This document shows, in pieces, positions 48,001-54,900 of a stretch of DNA of 64,000 nucleotides. Position numbers and translations under genes: made by a program. Position 1 is the stretch's first letter, and the number at the start of each line of letters is the position of its first letter. Source of the stretch: Vibrio cyclitrophicus (GTDB taxonomy: Bacteria; Pseudomonadota; Gammaproteobacteria; Enterobacterales; Vibrionaceae); assembly GCF_024347435.1 (NCBI RefSeq), contig NZ_AP025480.1, positions 2,294,001-2,358,000 on the forward strand, given 5' to 3'. The notes under the pieces are model-generated. The model saw only the letters and a list, made by a program, of their open reading frames with translations. It did no database searches and had not been told where the DNA came from.

Positions 48001-49851
48001 ACATTGATTGCGGCAACACCAGGTGCTGCTCAAACCAAAAACACAGGCGCTCAACTCACCAAGAGCGACAAAGTTCTCGTGACAGGTGGCGCTAAAGGCG
48101 TAACGTTTGAATGTGCACTGACGCTTGCTAAGCAATGCAAATCTCACTTCATTCTTGCAGGTCGTAGTAAGCATATTACTTCAGCTGAGCTACCTCAGTG
48201 GGCACAAGGCAAACAAGAGAAAGAGCTAAAACCAGCGGCTATTGCTCACCTACAAGCAACAGGTGACAAACCAACGCCGAAGAAAGTTGATGCCTTGCTA
48301 AAACCTGTATTGAGCAGCCTTGAAATCAACGCAGCACTTGCCGCTTTCAACGAGATTGGCGCGAGCGCTGAATACCTAAGTCTAGATGTGTCGAACCATG
48401 AGTCTGTAGCGAAAACACTGGCGAATTTCGACGGCATCACGGGTCTTATCCACGGTGCAGGTGTACTGGCTGACAAACACATTCAAGATAAAACACTTGA
48501 TGAACTGAACATGGTTTACGGCACGAAAGTGGGCGGGCTAGAAGCGGTTCTTGGTGGTCTTGATAGCAGCAAGCTAAAACTGATTGCGATGTTCTCTTCA
48601 GCGGCGGGTTTCTACGGAAACACTGGCCAAAGTGATTACTCGATGTCTAACGAGATCCTAAACAAAGCGGCTCTACAACTGTCTGCTCGTAACCCTCAAG
48701 CGAAAGTGATGAGCTTCAACTGGGGACCGTGGGACGGTGGCATGGTCAACGCAGCACTGAAACGTATGTTCACAGAGCGCGGTGTTTACGTGATTCCTCT
48801 TCAGGCGGGTGCAGAGCTATTTAGTTCTCAACTACTGAACGAAACTGGCATTCAACTGCTGGTTGGTACGAGCATGCAAGGTTCTGACAACAAGGAAGCT
48901 GCTGTAAAAAAGCTTAATGCGGAGTCTGTGCATCTTGCAAAGAGTCCGCTGAATACAAGCATCACTGTGACACGTCATCTTGATCCAAAGGCATTGCCTT
49001 TCATTCAAGATCACTGCATTGCCGGTAACCCTGTGTTACCGACAGTGTGTGCCATCCAATGGATGCGTGAAGTGGCAGAGCAACTGTTAGGGGTGAACGT
49101 TAGCGTTCACAACTACAAACTGCTTAAGGGTGTGATTTTTGATACCGATGAAGTGCAAGAGCTGAAACTGGTTCTTTCTTCTGACGCTAAATCAAAAGAT
49201 CAGCTAAAAGCGGTGATCAGTTGCCAAGGGCGACCACAGTATCAAGCTCAGTTGCAAGTGGCCTCTGTGCAAGTGTCTGAAGATGTTCAACAAGCGTCAG
49301 AAAAGCGTTTTGAAGCCAGCACTTCAGCACCTGTGACAACGGCACAAGCTCTATACAGTGACGGCACTCTGTTTCATGGACCAAGATTGCAAGGTATTAC
49401 CTCAGTCGAACACTTTGACGACTTAGGCTTATTGGCTCAATGCCAGTTGCCCCAGATTGAAAACAGCGACTGCGGAGCATTTATTCCTAAGCAAGGCTTT
49501 GGCGATAGCCAGCCATTTGCTGAAGATTATCTGTTGCAAGCCATGTTGGTATGGGCTCGATTGAAATACGGCGCGGCAAGCCTACCGTCTGCAATCGGTG
49601 AGTTTATTTGTTACGCACCGATGCACAATGGTGACCAAGGTTGGCTAGAGCTGAGCGTGATAAAAAGCACGGCTCGTTCGCTGCAAGCTGATATCTCGCT
49701 TTACCACCAAGATGGTCGTTTAAGCGCAGTAATGAAAGGTGCAAAAGTCACCATCAGCAAGAGCTTAAACGACGCATTTTTGCCGAAGTCTAGCTCAGCA
49801 GTATCGAAAAAAGAGGCGACTAAGAACCCAGAAAAGGAGCAATTGTCATAG
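42001..49851 (+). CDS. pfaA: PUFA synthase subunit PfaA (KS-MAT-5xACP-KR-DH-like)
   Basis: A 2616-residue multidomain protein. KS covers about 20-480 with nucleophile C223 (DAACAGS) and histidines in EAHGTGT and IGHTKST. The malonyltransferase covers about 590-890 with S697 (GHSFGE). Charged (about 975-1005) and Ala/Pro/Gln-rich (about 1140-1240) linkers flank a helical stretch. Five ACPs carry their phosphopantetheine serines at 1277, 1384, 1486, 1587 and 1693 (GIDSIK). KR covers about 2021-2290 (VTGGAKG, catalytic Y2213). A C-terminal DH-like hot dog has H2338. GGAG is 7 nt before the ATG. Confidence 0.97.
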   Translation: MSQPETNTPEPVDDSRLNKRLKDMPVAIVGMASMFANSRYLNKFWDLISEKIDAITEVPDTHWRPEDYYDSDRTTPDKSYCKRGGFIPEVDFNPMEFGLPPNILELTDTSQLLSLIVAKEVLEDAKLPEGYDRDKIGITLGVGGGQKIAQSLNARLQYPVLKKVFKSSGISDDDSEMLIKKFQDQYIHWEENSLPGSLGNVISGRIANRFDLGGINCVVDAACAGSLAAMRMALSELVEGRSEMMITGGVCTDNSPTMYMSFSKTPAFTTNETIQPFDIDSKGMMIGEGIGMVALKRLEDAERDGDRIYSVIKGVGSSSDGKFKSIYAPRPEGQAKALKRAYDDAGFAPHTLGLLEAHGTGTAAGDVAEFGGLNSVFSENNEEKQHIALGSVKSQIGHTKSTAGTAGLIKAALALHHKVLPPTINVSAPNPKLDIENSPFYLNTQTRPWMKRVDGTPRRAGISSFGFGGTNFHVVLEEYTPEHARGDKYRQCQVPQTLLFSAESRQALINELKQVSTQTADAAFKLEALAEQHALREIDAKHARIGLVVTDQVDLQAQLTQAVSMLESQTKAHWQMPNGTSYRESALIAANGAGKVAALFAGQGSQYLNMGRELACHYPEMRQQLAQADQVFGQHKKTALSQILFPIPTFTPEATKAQEAVLTNTANAQSAIGTVSMGQFDIMTQAGFKADMVAGHSFGELSALCASGVISQDDYYQLAFARGDAMAATPEQGDSGTMFAVILDADKLTAVENCISQFEGVSIANYNAPTQLVIAGPTATVQQAAQALTEQGFKAIALPVSGAFHTPLVAHAQKPFASAIDKASFSAPTLPLYSNATGKLHSKDAKAIKKAFKQHMLQSVRFSEQIEAMYEAGARVFVEFGPKNILQKLVEKTLADKNEELYAISINPSPKGDSDQQLRLAAVQLCVAGVSLDNIDPYQADIAEPAKASPMNIKLNATNYISPATRKKMDQSLASGNVTEKTEIVEVKVEVEKIVEKEVIKTEIVEVPVAAPQASNVQQSAALAPSAQVATTAQQPQVVQTAPSNVTVDESSLQSFFNAQQQAAEVHQQFLAIPQQYGDTFNTLMSEQAKMATAGVAIPENLQRSMEMFHQHQAETLKAHAHYLEMQAHSNNSALNMLTQGSVQTAQPTFVAPVNAQPAIQAPTTPAAIVQQPVAQVQATPVQAQSVQAAPVQNTTTQKAPLQKAVPAPQVAAQAAAPVAAQPVPVKAQPSPVAAPVAVQTADAEKVMLEVVAEKTGYPTEMLDLEMDMEADLGIDSIKRVEILGTVQDEMPNLPELNPEDLAECRTLGEIVGYMNSKSMNSKMPASAPVAAQSSAAAPVQAANGLDAKVVQQTMLEVVAEKTGYPTEMLDLEMDMEADLGIDSIKRVEILGTVQDELPTLPELNPEDLAECRTLGEIVDYMNSKLPASAPVSSQAPVVAPATASNGLDAAVVQKTMLEVVAEKTGYPTEMLDLAMDMEADLGIDSIKRVEILGTVQDELPTLPELNPEDLAECRTLGEIVAYMNSKLPASAPVAAQASAPAQAVSNSLNAEQVQSTMLSVVADKTGYPTEMLDLAMDMEADLGIDSIKRVEILGTVQDQLPTLPELNPEDLAECRTLGEIVDYMNSKLAPSSEAATVAPAAEVEAIVESASNDLNPAHVQSTMMEVVADKTGYPAEMLDLAMDMEADLGIDSIKRVEILGTVQDQLPTLPELNPEDLAECRTLGEIVTYMQSKLSAAAPVATAKAESVTPIAETATAELPPHNEVALKKLPAADKLVDCFSKDACVVITDDGHNAGVLAEKLTANGIQVAVVRSALSAASPLNSEIASYTLNSVDDAGVTAVINDIEADLKTSNKVIAGFIHLQAIVDAKQSNEQAVNLNADSRASLTTAFLFAKHLNGQLNTVSGRSVFFTLSRIDGGFGYLDTKQLANAELNQAALSGLTKTLSHEWSNVFCRALDADASIDARHLAEAITGELFDIDTNTVEIGLSHAENGESGRATLIAATPGAAQTKNTGAQLTKSDKVLVTGGAKGVTFECALTLAKQCKSHFILAGRSKHITSAELPQWAQGKQEKELKPAAIAHLQATGDKPTPKKVDALLKPVLSSLEINAALAAFNEIGASAEYLSLDVSNHESVAKTLANFDGITGLIHGAGVLADKHIQDKTLDELNMVYGTKVGGLEAVLGGLDSSKLKLIAMFSSAAGFYGNTGQSDYSMSNEILNKAALQLSARNPQAKVMSFNWGPWDGGMVNAALKRMFTERGVYVIPLQAGAELFSSQLLNETGIQLLVGTSMQGSDNKEAAVKKLNAESVHLAKSPLNTSITVTRHLDPKALPFIQDHCIAGNPVLPTVCAIQWMREVAEQLLGVNVSVHNYKLLKGVIFDTDEVQELKLVLSSDAKSKDQLKAVISCQGRPQYQAQLQVASVQVSEDVQQASEKRFEASTSAPVTTAQALYSDGTLFHGPRLQGITSVEHFDDLGLLAQCQLPQIENSDCGAFIPKQGFGDSQPFAEDYLLQAMLVWARLKYGAASLPSAIGEFICYAPMHNGDQGWLELSVIKSTARSLQADISLYHQDGRLSAVMKGAKVTISKSLNDAFLPKSSSAVSKKEATKNPEKEQLS
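45730..47210 (+). repeat. Five tandem ACP-coding repeats within pfaA
   Basis: Each unit is about 300-320 bp. The core from VAEKTGYPTEMLDL to the end of ECRTLGEIV is almost identical in protein and close in DNA. The first two units have DLEMDMEADLG and the last three have DLAMDMEADLG, and Q replaces E in VQDQL in units 4 and 5. Unit 1 ends with a small duplication (MNSKSMNSK). Confidence 0.92.
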
Positions 49852-51908
49852 TGACTGTTCCTACTAATAAAGCGATGCCATTGCGCATCGCTCTTTTAGC
49901 TCAGCCAGCAAACGCGGCTGAGCTTTCTGCCGACTTATTCCCCTCGTTCCCAGACATGATAACTGTTGTGGTTGATGGCAATTTTAATCAAGCACTTAGC
50001 CGTGCGATTGAGACTGTAAATCAAGGTACTGCTGTTAGACTTTGTTTGGATTCTCACTCACCATCATTGTTGATGTTAAGTGCGTTGAATGCTGCTCAGA
50101 ATAAGATTCACCCACACGCAAATTTAGCGGGCTTTGCCGAAACTCTCGATCTAAAGAATGGAGATAGCGTTCAGCTTGCTCTAGAGATGTCACGCCGCCC
50201 CGCTTCAGATTTAAGCCATCAACAGCAATACTCCGTCCTATCTGCTTCGCAGCAGTTTAATGAGTTGTTGAATATGGTTAATGCGATATCGAGCCGTTCA
50301 TTGCCGAGCTATTCATTACCGAGCAATTACTGGTTCACTGAGCCGAACAAAGCACGTGTTGCTGCGTTAACTTTCAGCGAAGAAAACCAGAAATCCACCA
50401 GCCTGATATTGACTCAAGCGACCGGTTTGCAAGAACCAAAACCATTGCTATCTAGCGAGCGTTTGATGTTTGTGGTTTCAGGCAACGAACAAGCTGAATT
50501 GGTTTCTCAGTTAACCTCGTTAAGAGAAGAGCTTAAGTGCATTAACGAATCGGCAGACCGTGAACTTGCTATCGCCACCTTGATGCATTCAAACCTAAGC
50601 CACTTTCAAAGCGTTCAGCACAATGCTGGCCTTAGCGCGAACATCGTGATTCAAGCGGCTTCAATTGATGCTGCATTGCAAGAAATCACAGCGCTAGAAA
50701 ATGCGCTGCCAAAAGTAATGGCTGACAATAGCCAATACAAAACTCCGGCAGGCAGTTGTTTCTCACCGATGCCTCAAAGCAAAGGTGGCGTTGCATTTGT
50801 TTACCCAGGTGTTGGCACGGTTTATCCCGGCATGTTGCGTGAATTTCACCACCATTTCCCACAGTTATTTGCTCGTTTAGAGCGCGAAGGTAACTTGAAA
50901 GAGATGCTGCAGGCTGACAAAACCTACGCTGAAGACTCGCAAGAAATGTCGCTCAGTGAATTGGCAATTGCAGGTGTGGGCAGTAGTTATCTTTTAACAC
51001 AACTGCTATGTGATGAATTCAAAGTACAGCCAGATTTCGCTTTGGGTTACTCCAAGGGTGAAGCCTCCATGTGGGCCAGCTTAAATGTTTGGAAAAACCC
51101 ACATGCGCTGATTGAGATGACTCAAACTAGCCCTATTTTCACCACGGCTATTTCTGGTGAACTCACAGCCGTGCGTCAAGATTGGCAGCTGAACGACGAC
51201 GAAAGCATCCAATGGAACAGCTTTGTGGTTCGCAGTGATGCGCAAGCGATTGAGGCTCTGTTACCAGAGTTTCCGCGTGCTTATCTCGCTATCATCCAAG
51301 GTGATACTTGCGTGCTAGCAGGTTGTGAAAGCTCATGTCGTGCATTGCTCAAGAAACTGGGTAAACGTGGCATTGCCGCTAACCGTGTTACTGCAATGCA
51401 CACCACGCCAGCGTTGAGCCAGCATAGCCAAGTGCAAGAGTTTTACACGCAACCACTGTTCGACGAGTTGCCAAAGCATATCCGCTTTATCAGCGCAGCA
51501 GGTCTACCGACTGGCGCACCAATCAATATCGACAGCGACAGCATCGCCCTTTCGATTGCCGACACTTTCTGTTCAACGCTGGATTTCACCGCGTTGATCC
51601 AGAGTGCACGTCAACAAGGTGCTCGCCTGTTTGTAGAAGTCGGTGCCGATCGTCAAACTAGCACATTGATCGACAAGATCAATCGTAGCGACAACGTAGC
51701 CGACCAATACTGCACAATCGCTTCCAATGCCAAAGGTGGTGACGATATTGTCACGCTCATCAAGTGCATTGGTCAGCTCATTACTCATCAAATTCCATTG
51801 TCTGTCGAGCCAATTATTCAAGGGCTAGAACAACAGGTCACCGCCGCTAAGCAATTAAGTGGTGTATCTCAAGGCAGCGCAGTGAATCATCAAGGAGAGC
51901 TAGTATGA
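49851..51908 (+). CDS. pfaB: PUFA synthase subunit PfaB (acyltransferase)
   Basis: A 685-residue protein. The start is GTG at 49851, overlapping the pfaA stop as TAGTG, with GGAG 11 nt upstream. The C-terminal acyltransferase covers about 310-640, with FVYPGVGTVYPGM at its entry and the nucleophile S401 in GYSKGEASMW. The N-terminal 300 residues are poorly conserved. PfaB is associated with whether EPA or DHA is made in related systems. The pfaB stop overlaps the pfaC start. Confidence 0.93.
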   Translation: MTVPTNKAMPLRIALLAQPANAAELSADLFPSFPDMITVVVDGNFNQALSRAIETVNQGTAVRLCLDSHSPSLLMLSALNAAQNKIHPHANLAGFAETLDLKNGDSVQLALEMSRRPASDLSHQQQYSVLSASQQFNELLNMVNAISSRSLPSYSLPSNYWFTEPNKARVAALTFSEENQKSTSLILTQATGLQEPKPLLSSERLMFVVSGNEQAELVSQLTSLREELKCINESADRELAIATLMHSNLSHFQSVQHNAGLSANIVIQAASIDAALQEITALENALPKVMADNSQYKTPAGSCFSPMPQSKGGVAFVYPGVGTVYPGMLREFHHHFPQLFARLEREGNLKEMLQADKTYAEDSQEMSLSELAIAGVGSSYLLTQLLCDEFKVQPDFALGYSKGEASMWASLNVWKNPHALIEMTQTSPIFTTAISGELTAVRQDWQLNDDESIQWNSFVVRSDAQAIEALLPEFPRAYLAIIQGDTCVLAGCESSCRALLKKLGKRGIAANRVTAMHTTPALSQHSQVQEFYTQPLFDELPKHIRFISAAGLPTGAPINIDSDSIALSIADTFCSTLDFTALIQSARQQGARLFVEVGADRQTSTLIDKINRSDNVADQYCTIASNAKGGDDIVTLIKCIGQLITHQIPLSVEPIIQGLEQQVTAAKQLSGVSQGSAVNHQGELV

Positions 51909-54900
51909 GTTCTCAATCGAAGCCATCTCAAGATCAAGCTCAGGCTCAAGCTAAGAATAAGCAGCAAGTGAAGTGCAATAAGATCGCGATTGTTGGTATT
52001 GCTAACCAATACCCAGAAGCGGATACACCAAAAGACTTTTGGCAAAACTTGCTGAATAAAAAAGATTCTCGGACCACATTAAGCGCTGAAAAGCTAGGTG
52101 CTAAGCCTGAAAGCTATCAGGGTGTGCAAGGTGAATCAGACCGCTTTTACTGTGACAAAGGCGGCTACATCGAAAACTTCAATTTCGATAGCAATGGCTA
52201 CCGCTTAACAGCAGAATCGTTCAACGGTGTTGACCAGAGTTTCCTATGGGCTTTGGATACCAGCCGTAAGGCGTTAGTCGACGCAGGCATTGATCTGAAT
52301 TCCGATGTTTTAGAGCGTACCGGCGTGATCATGGGTGCCCTTTCGTTCCCAACTACACGCTCAAACGACCTGTTTCTGCCGATGTATCACTCGGTGGTCG
52401 AAAAAGCACTGAAAGATAAATTAGCTAATGACCAGTTTTCACTGCTACCAACCAATGAAACCGCGCAAGACCTCAACCCTATCAATGGTGCTGCAGCACA
52501 TAATGCCTCTAAGTTAGTGGCTGATGCATTGGGTCTAGGCAACGTGCAACTTAGCCTAGACGCGGCATGTGCAAGCTCAGTGTATTCATTGAAGTTAGCC
52601 TGTGATTACTTGAATACGGGCAAGGCCGACATGATGTTGGCAGGCGCGGTATCCGGTGCTGACCCATTCTTTATCAACATGGGTTTTTCCATTTTCCACG
52701 CTTACCCTGACCACGGTGTGTCGGTTCCGTTTGATAGCAACAGTAAAGGTCTATTTGCTGGCGAAGGTGCCGGTGTTTTAGTCCTAAAACGCTTAGCTGA
52801 TGCAGAGCGTGATGGCGACAACATTTACGCAGTCGTCAGCGGTATTGGCTTGTCGAACGATGGTCGTGGTCAGTTCGTATTAAGCCCAAATAGCAAAGGG
52901 CAAGTCCAAGCCTTTGAACGCGCTTACGAAGCATCAAACCTAACACCAGACAGCATTGAGGTGATTGAGTGTCACGCAACCGGCACACCATTAGGTGACA
53001 AGGTTGAGTTAACTTCAATGGAGCGTTTCTTTGCTGACAAATTGAATGGTTCTAATCCGCCATTGATTGGCTCTGCGAAGTCCAACCTCGGTCACTTGCT
53101 GACTGCAGCCGGCATGCCGGGGATCATGAAGATGATCTTTGCGATGAAAGAAGGAGTGCTTCCTCCAAGTATTAATTTGGACAAGCCACTATCGTCGCCA
53201 GAAGGTTTATTTGGTTCACAGACCCTGCCAACGCAGGTTCAACCTTGGCCAAGTAAAGCGGGCAACCCAGAGCGCTGTGCGGGTGTTTCTGTATTTGGTT
53301 TCGGTGGTTGTAATGCTCACTTACTGCTTGAAGCGTATTCAGACACCAGTCATGTAAACCAGACTCTAGAGTCAGCATCTCCAAGCCTACAGCCGTCTAA
53401 TTTAAGCATTACTGGTCTCGCGTCTCACTTCGGTTCTCTGCAAAGTATCAAGACGCTAAGCACTGCGATTGAGACCAACAACGATGCTTTCATTGCTTTG
53501 CCTAAGAAACGCTGGAAAGGCTTAGACCAACATCTAGAACTACTGAATCAGTTTGGTTTACATGGTATTCCAAACGGAGCGTACATCGATCAATTCGATC
53601 TCGATTTCCTACGCTTCAAAGTGCCGCCGAATGAAGATGACCGTTTGATCTCTCAGCAGTTGCTACTGATGAAAGTTGCAGACGAAGCCATCAAAGACGC
53701 CAAGCTCGTGGCAGGCCAAAAGGTTGCAGTACTGGTAGCGATGGAAACAGAGCTTGAAATGCACCAATTCCGTGGACGCGTAAACCTGCATAGCCAATTG
53801 GCTGACAGCTTTACCAACATGGGGATTGAGCTAACACAAGATGAATACCAATCGCTAGAAACCATCGCGATGGACAGTGTGATGGACGCAGCCAAGCTGA
53901 ACCAATACACCAGTTTCATTGGTAACATCATGGCTTCGCGTATCTCTTCACTGTGGGACTTTAACGGCCCTGCCTTTACGATTTCAGCCGCTGAACAGTC
54001 GGTTGCTCGTTGTATCGATGTCGCGCAAAACCTAATGTCGCAAGAATCAATGGACGCAGTCGTGATTGCAGCCGTTGACCTTAGTGGCAGTGCAGAACAT
54101 GTGATTCTGAAGAACAGCGTCAGCCCAGTGTCACTTGCTCCAAAATTCGGACAACCGCAAGACGGTAGTTGGAATGTGGGCGAAGGCGCAGGTGCAATTG
54201 TTCTTGTTGAAGAAAGCCGAGTAGCGCGCAACCAAGACACTGCTTACGGCAGCATCAACGCATTGGCCTTTGGTTCAAGCGAGAATAACAACGCCGTGGC
54301 TGATGAGTTATTGACTCAAGTCGGTATGAGCTCGAACGATGTTTCTCTGCTTGAGCTTAACCATGCACCTGAATCTTCATTACATCAGTCTTCGTCATAT
54401 CAGTCTTCGTCTCTAAGTTTAGCGAGCACAAGGACGACTCAAGCGAGTCTACGTGTTGGGCACTGCTCCGCAGCTTCTGGCATGGCAAGCCTGCTACACG
54501 GTCTGCTCAACCTGAACCTTGAGTCTCTGAATCCAAATGTCAGCTCTAAGAACGCGATTGTTGCCAACATCAGCGAAGGACAATGTTCACAGCTGCTAAT
54601 AAGCCAGTCGAGTGTTGAATCTCAATCACTATCGGTTCGTTTAAGCAGTGAACTGGCGAGTGATGCTAAACGTCAATTGGTTAAGCAAGTGACTCTCGGT
54701 GGTCGCGATATCTATCAACATATTGCCCAGACTCCAGTGACTAACTTGGCTGCAATTAAGCAGAAAGCTTCTGGTAAACAAGCAGCAAGAGTGGCGTCGG
54801 TTCCAACGACAGCAAGCATTCAAGCAGCTCTTGTGCAAAAAGAGTTAGAGAAGAAAGCATTAGCGCAGAACGCGGTAGAGCCAGCAATCGAAACTCCTAC

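Noticed and set aside
53653..54240. 195-aa minus-strand ORF inside pfaC.
   Set aside because: It is antisense to the chain-length-factor domain; its Ser/Ala-rich composition is typical of reverse-frame shadows.
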